From Acidobacteria bacterium AH-259-O06 (lineage in GTDB: Bacteria; Acidobacteriota; UBA6911; RPQK01; JADFOI01), in the NCBI GenBank assembly GCA_027717865.1, contig JALLOM010000004.1, positions 1-33,471 of the forward strand: 33,471 nt of DNA, written 5' to 3'. Of the stretch, positions 24,557 through 32,636 are shown piece after piece (the stretch's first letter is position 1; each line of letters opens with the position of its first letter). Made by a program: the position numbers and the translations under genes. Under the pieces are notes generated by a model, which was not told where the DNA came from, made no database searches, and saw only the letters and a list, made by a program, of their open reading frames with translations.

Positions 24557-26047
24557 ATGACGGTTCGAGTGCGATTTGCTCCCAGTCCAACCGGTCATCT
24601 TCACGTGGGGAACGTGCGCACGGCACTGTACAATTGGCTTTTCGCACGCCAGAAGAAAGGCACCTTTATCCTGCGGGTGGAAGATACCGATCTGGCTCGT
24701 TCCGAGAGACGCTTTGAAGAGCAGTTGATGGAGGACTTGAGGTGGCTGAGCCTGGTCTGGACGGAAGGAGTTGATGTCGAAGGTGAGCATGGCCCTTATC
24801 GACAGACAGAGCGCTTTGATCTTTACCGAGAGTATGCTGAGCGGCTCTTGAATGAGGGAAAGGCCTACTATTGTTTTTGTTCTGCTCAGGAGCTGGAGCA
24901 AGAACGTCAAAGACAGCTCGCTGCGGGACAGCCGCTTCGGTACTCTGGGAAATGTCGAGTTGTCTCTCCCCAAGAGGCACGGCGGCGTGTGCAGGAGGGC
25001 GAAAAAGCCGTGCTGCGCATGAAAGTCCGCGAAGGGGTCGTAGCTTTTGAGGATATCGTATTTGGTTCCCTGCAGATCCAGTGCAGTGAGATTGGAGACT
25101 TCGTTCTTCTGAGGTCGGACGGATCGGCTCAGTACAACTTTGCCTGCGTAGTGGACGACGCTTTGATGGAGATTACCGCTGTGATCCGCGGGGAAGGTCA
25201 CATCTCCAATACCTATCGGCAGCTTCTACTCTATGAGGCATTCGGCTTCAAGCCTCCTCACTTTGCTCACCTTTCCACTATCCTGGGAAAGGACGGGTCC
25301 AAACTGAGCAAACGCCACGGGGCAACCTCGATCGACGAATTTCGCCAACAGGGTTATCTTCCGGTAGCGCTTGTAAATTATCTGGCTCTTCTGGGATGGG
25401 CCCCCCGGAAAGAAGGCCGTGAGATTTTAACTTTGGAGCAGCTCATTGCTGAGTTTGATCTTTCTCGAGTTCATCGCAGCCCGGCGACCTTTGATTGGGA
25501 AAAATTAAATTGGGTGAATCGCAGCCATCTGAGGAAATTGGACCGATCTCATCTCACCGAACTGGTGACTCCCTATTTGCAAGGCCGCGCCTGGATCCCT
25601 TCTGAACCTTCTCCAGAGATCAAGCATTGGATAGGAGATGTTATCGAAGCCGTTTTCAAGTATTTAAACAAGCTGGAGGATGTTCTCAGAGACGCCGAAC
25701 TCATTTTTGATTTTAGTCCCGCAAAGAACCTGTCAGAGACGCATGTTCAAGAAGTGCTCTCGGTAGAGGGGGCCGTGGAAGTCATTCGGGAGTTTCACAC
25801 TCGAGTCCAGCAACGCCAGAGCTTGGATCTGGAGGCATACAAGGGGATTATTGCCGAGGTTAAGGAAGCCACGGGTCAGAAGGGTAAAAATCTGTTTCAC
25901 CCCGTGCGTGTGGCGCTGACAGCTCAAAGCTCGGGGCCTGAACTAGACAAGCTTGTCTCCATTTTGGAGCAGGGTAGCCGGCTCGAATTGCCTGTGAAGA
26001 TACTGGGAGTGAAGGAGAGAGTCCAGGCAGTAGTCGAGCATCTGTGA
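24557..26047 (+). CDS. gltX: glutamyl-tRNA synthetase
   Basis: The 496-residue class I synthetase starts MTVRVRFAPSPTGHLHVGNV, with the HIGH-type motif GHLHVGN in the usual place, which fixes the start codon. FILRVEDTDLARS and GPYRQTER belong to the active site, DGSKLSKRHG is the KMSKS loop, and HRSPATFDWEKLNWVN begins the anticodon-binding part. Length is normal. The enzyme charges tRNA-Glu and, in bacteria lacking GlnRS, also tRNA-Gln; which applies here cannot be decided. It is directly followed by rlmB with no gap, so the two form an operon. Confidence 0.97.
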   Translation: MTVRVRFAPSPTGHLHVGNVRTALYNWLFARQKKGTFILRVEDTDLARSERRFEEQLMEDLRWLSLVWTEGVDVEGEHGPYRQTERFDLYREYAERLLNEGKAYYCFCSAQELEQERQRQLAAGQPLRYSGKCRVVSPQEARRRVQEGEKAVLRMKVREGVVAFEDIVFGSLQIQCSEIGDFVLLRSDGSAQYNFACVVDDALMEITAVIRGEGHISNTYRQLLLYEAFGFKPPHFAHLSTILGKDGSKLSKRHGATSIDEFRQQGYLPVALVNYLALLGWAPRKEGREILTLEQLIAEFDLSRVHRSPATFDWEKLNWVNRSHLRKLDRSHLTELVTPYLQGRAWIPSEPSPEIKHWIGDVIEAVFKYLNKLEDVLRDAELIFDFSPAKNLSETHVQEVLSVEGAVEVIREFHTRVQQRQSLDLEAYKGIIAEVKEATGQKGKNLFHPVRVALTAQSSGPELDKLVSILEQGSRLELPVKILGVKERVQAVVEHL

Positions 26048-26776
26048 ATGATTATTTACGGCATTAACCCAGTCACTGAAGCCCTCAGATCGAAGTCTCG
26101 GCCCCTTGAGCGCATTTGGATCAGGCGTGGAAAGGCAAATCCACGGCTGCAAAGGATCATCGAACTGGCGCGAAGTCGGGGCGTTCCTGTTCGCTTTGAG
26201 TCAGCCGAAGTGATCAACCAGAAGGCTTCAACGGCTCCTCACCAGGAAGTGATTGCCGAAATCTCACCAATCCACTATGCAGATTTGGAAGCAATTCTGC
26301 AAACCGAACCCAGATTGCTTCTGTTGGTGGATGGGGTGGAAGATCCTCACAATCTAGGCGCACTGCTGCGCACCGCCGAAGCAGTCGGGGTGGGAGGCGT
26401 ATTGATTCCCGAACGACGCAGCTGCACAGTGACACCAGCTGTTGTGAAATCCAGCGCAGGAGCAGCGATGCATCTAAAGATCTCGCGCATCGGCAATGTG
26501 GTTCAAGCTTTGGAAAAGCTCAAAGAGCAAGGTTTTTGGGTAGTGGGTTTGGACATGCAGGGGGAAAATTGTGTCGATGAGATCGATGTAAGCCTGCCGC
26601 TGGCGGTGGTGGTGGGAGGAGAACATCGGGGGGTGCGGCGGCTGGTCCGCAAGCACTGTGATATTCTCGTGTCCCTGCCCATGAAGGGGCAGGTCTCCTC
26701 CCTGAATCTGTCAGTGGCCGCGGGGGTGCTGCTTTACCAGGTTGTGCTGAAAAAACAGCTGACAACTGACAGCTGA
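26048..26776 (+). CDS. rlmB: 23S rRNA 2'-O-ribose methyltransferase, RlmB/TrmH (SPOUT) family
   Basis: The 242-residue protein starts immediately after the gltX stop (MIIYGINPVTEALRS). It has an N-terminal rRNA-binding region and the three SPOUT motifs with the trefoil-knot cofactor site: DPHNLGALLRTAEAVG, VVVGGEHRGVRRLV and LPMKGQVSSLNLSVAAGVLL. RlmB methylates G2251 of 23S rRNA in the peptidyl-transferase region using S-adenosylmethionine. The related TrmH and TsnR groups are alternatives, but length and motifs fit RlmB best. The last six residues (QLTTDS) and the stop codon are encoded by a TGAC repeat copy, so the C-terminus was probably remodelled when the repeat arrived. Confidence 0.93.
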   Translation: MIIYGINPVTEALRSKSRPLERIWIRRGKANPRLQRIIELARSRGVPVRFESAEVINQKASTAPHQEVIAEISPIHYADLEAILQTEPRLLLLVDGVEDPHNLGALLRTAEAVGVGGVLIPERRSCTVTPAVVKSSAGAAMHLKISRIGNVVQALEKLKEQGFWVVGLDMQGENCVDEIDVSLPLAVVVGGEHRGVRRLVRKHCDILVSLPMKGQVSSLNLSVAAGVLLYQVVLKKQLTTDS

Positions 26777-26815
26777 CATCTCACAGTCAGCGTGTCAGAT
26801 GTCAGTTGTCAGCTG
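26756..26815. repeat. TGAC inverted repeat shared by convergent rlmB and hyuA ends
   Basis: CAGCTGACAACTGACAGCTG at the left and AGATGTCAGTTGTCAGCTG (26797-26815) at the right are inverted copies. The rlmB stop (26774-26776) lies in the left copy and the hyuA stop (complement of 26802-26804) in the right copy. It could serve as a two-way terminator. Confidence 0.88.
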
Positions 26816-28814
26816 AATCCGGCTCGATAACGATGTTCCGCCAGGCGTCAATGTGAGCTTTGAAATCGGCTGGGATGAGGGTGGTAGAGCTATACTCGAG
26901 AATCGTGGCTGGTCCCTGGATACGATTGCCGGGACGCAAGTTTTCGCGAAGATAGAAGCGAGTAGGAGTGAGGCGGCCATTGAAGGTCACTTGTTTTTCT
27001 TGCATCATCGCACCCGTGGGAAGCTTCTTTGATTCCAGCGGGAATTTGGGAATCGGAACTGTGGGATATTTCGCAGAACCACGAACTCTGATGTTGACGA
27101 TTTCCACCGGCAGTTGGGGATTGCAGTAGCCATAGAACTGTTGATGCAGTCGATGGAAAGTCTCCAGAAAATCGTCATCAAAGGCGACGTTCAACTCATA
27201 GGATTGCCCCACGTAGCGTGCATCCAGTGTCCTTTCCAGGACAAGGTCCTTATTGGAGAAGCCTTCCTTCGCGAGCTGCCGCCGAAGTGGCTTATCTAAA
27301 GGCCTGAAGGCTTCCTTGAGGCGGCCTGACAAGTCCCGGTCTTGAGAGTGCATCATGACTGTGAGAGAGGCATCTTTCACTGCCTCGGCGCGAAGGATTC
27401 CCATAGCTGAAAGCATCCCTGGATTTGCCGGCACCAGAATGCGGGGGATAAGCAGTGCTCGCGCCAACTCGCAGGCATGAAGACCGCCTGCTCCTCCGAA
27501 ACTCACCAGCGTGAAATCTCGGGTATCGTATCCTCTTTGCAGAGAAATCAACTGCAGGGCTGCTTCCATCTGGGTGTTGACAATCTTCACTATTCCTTCA
27601 GCAATCTCAGCGAGTTCCCAGGATCTACGGGTGAACTGCCTCAGTTTTACCGCCAATTCTTCTAGAGCAGGGTGGACTCTATGCGGGTAAAGTTTCAGTT
27701 CACCGCCGAGAAAATAGTCGGGTTCCATCCGTCCCAAAAAGAGGTTGGCATCGGTCACGGTCACATCCCGCCCTTTACCGTAACAGACGGGCCCGGGATC
27801 TGCTCCGGCGCTTTGAGGGCCGACGCGGAGAAGGCCACCCGGGTCGATCCTGGCAATGGACCCACCTCCAGACCCGACCGTATGGATTGCGATCATCTGG
27901 ACCGGGATTGGTTGATGGTCAATGGTGGCCTCCTTGGTCGTGGAGATTCGATTGTCGCACAGACACACATCGGTGGAGGTTCCGCCCATATCGAAGGTAA
28001 TAATCCTGTCATAGCCCGCCTGCTGTGCCAGTTCAAAGGCTCCCACTACGCCGCCCGCGGGACCTGAAAGAAGAGTGCGCAAAGGTTGTGAGCGAGCCGC
28101 TTCGGCCGGAATTGTTCCTCCGTTGGACTGCATGATAGTCAGTTTTCCCTTCTGCGCCAGAGGGTCGGAGCTCAGTGCGGAAAGATAATTTGACATGGTG
28201 GGAGTCAAATAGGCGTTAATGACGGTTGCCGAAGTACGTTCATATTCTCTGAACTCGGGAAGAACCTGGTGGGAGAGAGACAGCGGAAGTTGGGCGAACT
28301 CGAGGGCCTCGGCAATTCGCTTTTCCACCTCGGGGTTCAAGTAGCTATAAAGTAGCACTACCGCGATGGCCTCAGGGGCAAGCTGTTTGACCTTGTTTTG
28401 CAGCCAATCCAGGCTCTTCTTTTCCAGAGGGATCAGTGATTTGCCGTCCCAAACGGTGCGCTCTTTTATTCCAAGACGATACTTGGCCGGAACGAGAGCT
28501 TCAGGGCGGGAGGAAGAGAGTTTATAAAGCCCCGGACGGTTCTGTCGACCGATCTCCAGAATGTCTTCAAAGCCTTCGTTGGCCACCAATAGGGTTCTTG
28601 CCCCTTTTCTTTCAATGAGAGTGTTGGTGGCAACAGTCGATCCATGTTGGATCAGGTAGCCCCCCCGATTTTTAACGATTCGCGAGAGTCCTTGAAGCAC
28701 TGCTTTTTCAGGGTGCTTCGGCGTGGAGGGAAGTTTGAACACACTAATTTTGCCGTCCTCCAAGACGACAAAGTCGGTGAAAGTCCCGCCAGTATCAACT
28801 CCAATTCGAAGCAT
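26802..28814 (-). CDS. Hydantoinase/oxoprolinase family protein, HyuA-like, without HyuB
   Basis: The 670-residue protein is read from ATG 28814, which gives the family start MLRIGVDTGGTFTDFVVLED; the TTG at 28835 in the track would add repeat-derived residues. The phosphate-binding motifs are VDTGGTFTD and DMGGTSTDV, with LSGPAGGVVGA between. The family has an actin/Hsp70-like ATPase fold and activates hydantoins, 5-oxoproline or ketones by ATP hydrolysis, normally together with a B subunit. No hyuB gene is in the window and the gene is monocistronic here. The B subunit may be elsewhere, or the protein may have another role. The substrate cannot be told. Confidence 0.87.
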   Translation of the reverse strand: MLRIGVDTGGTFTDFVVLEDGKISVFKLPSTPKHPEKAVLQGLSRIVKNRGGYLIQHGSTVATNTLIERKGARTLLVANEGFEDILEIGRQNRPGLYKLSSSRPEALVPAKYRLGIKERTVWDGKSLIPLEKKSLDWLQNKVKQLAPEAIAVVLLYSYLNPEVEKRIAEALEFAQLPLSLSHQVLPEFREYERTSATVINAYLTPTMSNYLSALSSDPLAQKGKLTIMQSNGGTIPAEAARSQPLRTLLSGPAGGVVGAFELAQQAGYDRIITFDMGGTSTDVCLCDNRISTTKEATIDHQPIPVQMIAIHTVGSGGGSIARIDPGGLLRVGPQSAGADPGPVCYGKGRDVTVTDANLFLGRMEPDYFLGGELKLYPHRVHPALEELAVKLRQFTRRSWELAEIAEGIVKIVNTQMEAALQLISLQRGYDTRDFTLVSFGGAGGLHACELARALLIPRILVPANPGMLSAMGILRAEAVKDASLTVMMHSQDRDLSGRLKEAFRPLDKPLRRQLAKEGFSNKDLVLERTLDARYVGQSYELNVAFDDDFLETFHRLHQQFYGYCNPQLPVEIVNIRVRGSAKYPTVPIPKFPLESKKLPTGAMMQEKQVTFNGRLTPTRFYLRENLRPGNRIQGPATILEYSSTTLIPADFKAHIDAWRNIVIEPDSADN

Positions 28815-28827
28815 ATGATTTGCTCGG

Positions 28828-29017
28828 GCTGACAACTGACAGCTGACAACTGACCGTTGACAACTTCCACGTCATAGATAATCCGCCGAAAAGTGCTAAA
28901 ATACACGACGCAACGGATGACTGGCAACTGAGATCACGGATCACGCGGAATTTTGACGGATTTTCACAGATATTTTGTCGACGGTCGATTGTCAGTTGTC
29001 AGCTGTGAGTTGTCAGC
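28828..29017. repeat. 27-bp inverted repeat pair between divergent hyuA and ntrY
   Basis: The copy at 28828-28854 starts GCTGACAACTGACAGC, and the copy at 28991-29017 is its reverse complement with one mismatch in 27. They enclose 136 bases without a gene, and together look like the ends of a miniature inverted-repeat element. One copy ends 14 bases upstream of the hyuA ATG, the other 3 bases upstream of the ntrY ATG, so each replaces the normal ribosome-binding site region. Confidence 0.85.
28932..28971. repeat. Degenerate ACGGATCAC/ACGGATTTT repeat
   Basis: Inside the preceding inverted pair, near-repeated units read ATCACGGATCACGCGGAA and GACGGATTTTCACAGAT. They have the periodic CACGGAT(T) look of intergenic repeats found in many bacterial genomes. 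It forms part of the 206-base hyuA-ntrY spacer, which contains no gene. Confidence 0.45.
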
Positions 29018-29020
29018 TCG

Positions 29021-31228
29021 ATGAAACAGCGTCTTCTTCGAAAAATCTATTGGATTTCTGCCATCCTGGCGGTCGTCATTCTGGTCTTTCTCACCAGTGT
29101 CATTTTCTTGCATCCCTCTTCGGTAGGGAATCCGCGCTTCGTTTGGAACATTACTTTCTGGGCAGTGTTTTGGGCTCTCAATTTCATCCTTGTTTTGGTC
29201 CTCTCCTTCATCCTGGCTCGCAGTCTGATCAAGCTTTTCTTCGAATATCAGGCAGATCGTCCGGGTAGCCGCATTAAGAGTAAGCTGGTCACCACGCTGA
29301 TTATTTTTTCTTTGTTTCCGGCTCTCATCATGGCCTTCCTGGCCTTCGGTCTGATCAACCAGAATCTCCGCCAGTGGTTCAGCTCCCCTTCTGAACAACT
29401 TTTAGAGTCCTCGCAGGTGATTGCCCGCAGTTACTACGAACGAAACCGGCTCTTGCAGCTTGCCACGGCGCAGTTATTAGCGCGGCGGGTGAAGGCAGGG
29501 AAGTTGGAAACAGCAGGCCACTTTGAGGATCTGCGTGCAGAATATGGTTTTGATGGAGTGTTACTGTTCGATGGCCAAGGTCAAATTGTCTTTCAGGCAG
29601 GCAAGTGGCCTGGGGATCAGCCACTTGAGTCTGCTGTTGAACAGGTGTTGAGGGGGGAGAAATATTACACTCTGGAACGCCGGATTCGTTTGGGAGATAG
29701 CGAATCTATAGTGGATCACGGCATTGTTGGCGTCCCCATTCACGATACCTCCAGTTCGGTGCGGGGAGCACTGTTTGCCGAGTTTGTGATCCCTGACAGC
29801 GTAGCTTTTCATGCGATCCAAGTCGACGAAGCTTCAAACCAATACGAGGCCATTAAGGAAGGAGTTAACCAGCTTGAACTCAATTACTTTTCGGTATTGG
29901 GTCTGACCACTCTGGCAGTGGTGTTTGGCTTTGTCTGGCTTGGGACTTATATCGCCAAAAAGATTACGGTTCCGCTAGAGGCTTTGGCGGAAGGTTCTCG
30001 CGAATTGGCTGAAGGCAATCTCGATCACCGTGTCGATGTCACCGCAGTGGACGAGCTGGGAATTCTAGTCGATTCCTTTAATCGAATGGCGGAGGAAATC
30101 AAACAAAGCAGACAGAAGCTGGAAAAAGCCAATGCTGAAATGAGGGAGACGAACGTCCAACTGGATGAGCGCCGGCGCTACATTGAGACTATCCTTCACA
30201 ATATTGCCACCGGTGTCATTAGTATTGATGAGTCAGATGTCATTCGTGCGGTCAACGAGGCGGCACTCAAGGTGCTGCAGGTGAATCGGGAAAACATCCT
30301 AAACCGTTCTATCCGTGAGGTTGCTGACGCAGATCTCTACAGAGAATTTCTGAACATGAAGAAACGGGCCCGTCTTTATGGCACCTACCGCAAAGAGGTG
30401 ACCTTCAGGCGGGGAGAGCAGGAGCTGCGTGTTGCAGCCACAATTACCTCCAATCCTCTTCCCTTTCAGCAAGAAGTCGAATACCTGATTGTGTTGGATG
30501 ATTTGACAGAGCTGATCAAGGCGGAGAAATTCGCAGCCTGGCAGGAGGTGGCACAGCGCTTGGCCCATGAGATCAAAAATCCCCTTACTCCCATTCAGCT
30601 GTCGGCGGAGAGAGTGGAAAAGCGTTTCAAGAAAGTTGCAGCCGCCCGCTCTTCTAAAGAAATCCGCGAGTTTCAGAAGCTCCTGGGTGAAGCCATGCGA
30701 ATCATTGTGGCAGAAGCGGAGATGCTCAAAACGTTGGTGGAGGAGTTTTCACGATTTGCCCGGCTGCCGATTTGTAAGCCTGTGGAGCTGCAACTCCATC
30801 GGTTGATTGAGCAAACACTCACACTGTATGACGGGGACCTGGAGAAGGTACAAATCAAAAAGGTCTTCGATCCCAAAATCGAGAAGGTTAAAATGGATCC
30901 TGAGCAGATGCAGCGCGTTTTTATTAATTTGATTGACAATTCTCTGGATGCGTTAGCGGAATCCGAAGCGGATCGATACATCCTCATCCTGACACAATTT
31001 AACAAGGGGCATGAATCGGTAACCATTGAATTCCAAGACAATGGGATCGGAATTTCGCCGCAGGATTATGAGCATCTTTTCCTGCCATACTTTTCCACCA
31101 AAAAGAAAGGCACCGGTTTGGGATTGGCCATCGTTCGTCAGATTGTCTCCGAGCACAACGGGTTTGTTCGGGCCGAACCCAATTACCCCACTGGAACACG
31201 GTTTATCGTGGAACTGCCCGTGAGCTAA
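29021..31228 (+). CDS. NtrY-like membrane sensor histidine kinase
   Basis: The 735-residue kinase has three N-terminal membrane helices (about 7-28, 39-62 and 88-110). An extracytoplasmic sensor region follows (about 115-280), then another helix (YFSVLGLTTLAVVFGFVWLG) and a HAMP domain (ITVPLEALAEGSRELAEGNL). A PAS domain follows at about 385-500 (ATGVISIDESDVIRAVNEAA). The HisKA motif RLAHEIKNPLTPIQLSAERV is the NtrY form, and the HATPase boxes are NLIDNSLDAL, DNGIGIS and GTGLGLAIV. NtrY/NtrX systems are linked to nitrogen, redox and envelope control. The start has no Shine-Dalgarno site because repeat DNA occupies that position. It is nine bases upstream of its partner regulator. Confidence 0.93.
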   Translation: MKQRLLRKIYWISAILAVVILVFLTSVIFLHPSSVGNPRFVWNITFWAVFWALNFILVLVLSFILARSLIKLFFEYQADRPGSRIKSKLVTTLIIFSLFPALIMAFLAFGLINQNLRQWFSSPSEQLLESSQVIARSYYERNRLLQLATAQLLARRVKAGKLETAGHFEDLRAEYGFDGVLLFDGQGQIVFQAGKWPGDQPLESAVEQVLRGEKYYTLERRIRLGDSESIVDHGIVGVPIHDTSSSVRGALFAEFVIPDSVAFHAIQVDEASNQYEAIKEGVNQLELNYFSVLGLTTLAVVFGFVWLGTYIAKKITVPLEALAEGSRELAEGNLDHRVDVTAVDELGILVDSFNRMAEEIKQSRQKLEKANAEMRETNVQLDERRRYIETILHNIATGVISIDESDVIRAVNEAALKVLQVNRENILNRSIREVADADLYREFLNMKKRARLYGTYRKEVTFRRGEQELRVAATITSNPLPFQQEVEYLIVLDDLTELIKAEKFAAWQEVAQRLAHEIKNPLTPIQLSAERVEKRFKKVAAARSSKEIREFQKLLGEAMRIIVAEAEMLKTLVEEFSRFARLPICKPVELQLHRLIEQTLTLYDGDLEKVQIKKVFDPKIEKVKMDPEQMQRVFINLIDNSLDALAESEADRYILILTQFNKGHESVTIEFQDNGIGISPQDYEHLFLPYFSTKKKGTGLGLAIVRQIVSEHNGFVRAEPNYPTGTRFIVELPVS

Positions 31229-31236
31229 GAGACTCC

Positions 31237-32586
31237 GTGACTGCCAAGCTCCTCGTTGTTGACGACGAAGAAAACGTTCGAATCTCCCTTCAGGGGATTC
31301 TCCAGGACGAAGGATACACAGTGGATTCTGTCTACTCGGGAGAGACCTGTCTAGAGGAACTGGAGAGAAAAAAATACGATGTTGTTTTTCTCGATGTCTG
31401 GCTGCCGGGAAAGGACGGAATCGAGGTACTCAAAGAGCTCAGGAGCAGACGCCCCGGACAATACGTCATCATGATTTCCGGCCACGGAACCGTAGAAACA
31501 GCGGTGCAAGCGACTAAACTAGGGGCCTTCGACTTTATAGAAAAACCCCTTTCCTTAGAAAAAGTGGTTCTGGTCCTAGAGCACGCCCTCAGGCAGAAAC
31601 GCTTGGAAGAGGAGAATCGGACTCTAAAAGACTTTATTCGTCAAGAAACGGTGATGATCGGAAGTTCCGTCCCTATGAAGGCGCTGCGCCAACAGACTGA
31701 ATATGCGGCACCAACGGAAGGAAGGATTCTAATCTACGGAGAAAATGGGACAGGAAAAGAACTGGTGGCCAAACTGCTCCACCTGAACAGTCGTCGCAAA
31801 GACCAACCCTTTATTGAAGTGAACTGCGCCGCTATCCCGGATGATCTCATCGAGAGTGAATTGTTTGGAAGTGTGAAGGGGGCCTATACGGGGGCCACAG
31901 AGAGTAGGAAGGGTAAGTTCGAGTTGGCCGATCAAGGGACTCTGTTCTTGGACGAAGTTGGAGACATGAGTCTGAAGACTCAAGCCAAGGTGCTGAGGGT
32001 CCTGGAAGAACAGCGATTCTACCCGGTCGGAAGTAACGAGGCCATTGAGGTGGATGTGCGCGTAATCGCAGCCACTAACAAGGATCTCGAGCAGGAGATC
32101 GAAAAGGGGAATTTTCGACAGGACCTTTTTTTCCGTCTGAATGTGATCCCTTTTGAGGTACCCCCCCTGCGGGATAGAAAGGAGGACATTCCCGAACTGG
32201 TGGACTATTTTATGGAGGATTTCTGCCAGCGGTATGGAAAACGCAAAAAACGGATCCAAACCGAGGCCATGAGCAAACTGCAGTGTTACCAGTGGCCTGG
32301 TAACGTTCGAGAGCTCAAGAACACAATAGAGCGTCTAGCCATTATGGTTCCAGGCCAGGAGGTCACCCTTTTTGATCTTCCTTCCTCGATTCTCAAACAA
32401 TCCCAGGGAGCCAGGGAGAGGAATCTCCAGAAGTGGCAGGGAGCTCGCGAGGAATTCGAACGCCAGTTTATCTTGGAGAAGCTGGTCGAGAACGAGGGCA
32501 ACGTTTCGCGCACCGCTGCTGCCATCGGGATGGAACGAACTCATCTGCACCGCAAGCTGAAAGCCTACAATATCAAATTGAAGTAG
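31237..32586 (+). CDS. NtrX-like σ54-dependent response regulator with a GAYTGA loop
   Basis: The 449-residue regulator starts at GTG 31237. The receiver domain has DDEE and phospho-acceptor Asp-53 (VVFLDVWLPGKDG) and FIEKPL. The AAA+ domain has Walker A GENGTGKE, Walker B LFLDEVGDM, and a σ54-contact loop that reads GAYTGA where the first regulator in this window has GAFTGA. The C-terminus is a Fis-type helix-turn-helix (NVSRTAAAIGMERTHLHRKL). A Tyr in the loop is conservative and probably still active, but NtrX-type proteins can act without σ54, so function should not be assumed. A TGAC palindrome follows the stop by five bases. Confidence 0.93.
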   Translation: MTAKLLVVDDEENVRISLQGILQDEGYTVDSVYSGETCLEELERKKYDVVFLDVWLPGKDGIEVLKELRSRRPGQYVIMISGHGTVETAVQATKLGAFDFIEKPLSLEKVVLVLEHALRQKRLEEENRTLKDFIRQETVMIGSSVPMKALRQQTEYAAPTEGRILIYGENGTGKELVAKLLHLNSRRKDQPFIEVNCAAIPDDLIESELFGSVKGAYTGATESRKGKFELADQGTLFLDEVGDMSLKTQAKVLRVLEEQRFYPVGSNEAIEVDVRVIAATNKDLEQEIEKGNFRQDLFFRLNVIPFEVPPLRDRKEDIPELVDYFMEDFCQRYGKRKKRIQTEAMSKLQCYQWPGNVRELKNTIERLAIMVPGQEVTLFDLPSSILKQSQGARERNLQKWQGAREEFERQFILEKLVENEGNVSRTAAAIGMERTHLHRKLKAYNIKLK

Positions 32587-32590
32587 TTCA

Positions 32591-32612
32591 TCTGACAGCT
32601 GTCAGCTGTCAG
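32591..32612. repeat. TGAC palindrome after ntrX
   Basis: The 14-bp palindrome CTGACAGCTGTCAG (32592-32605) is followed by another half-unit CTGTCAG. It begins five bases after the ntrX stop and ends 24 bases before the recombinase ATG. It belongs to the same family as the copies at eno, rlmB and hyuA. Confidence 0.85.
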
Positions 32613-32636
32613 TGATATGGATGTTCAGTGCCGCCA

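Noticed and set aside
24530-25201. 223-residue minus-strand ORF over gltX
   Set aside because: Antisense to conserved glutamyl-tRNA synthetase motifs; a shadow frame.
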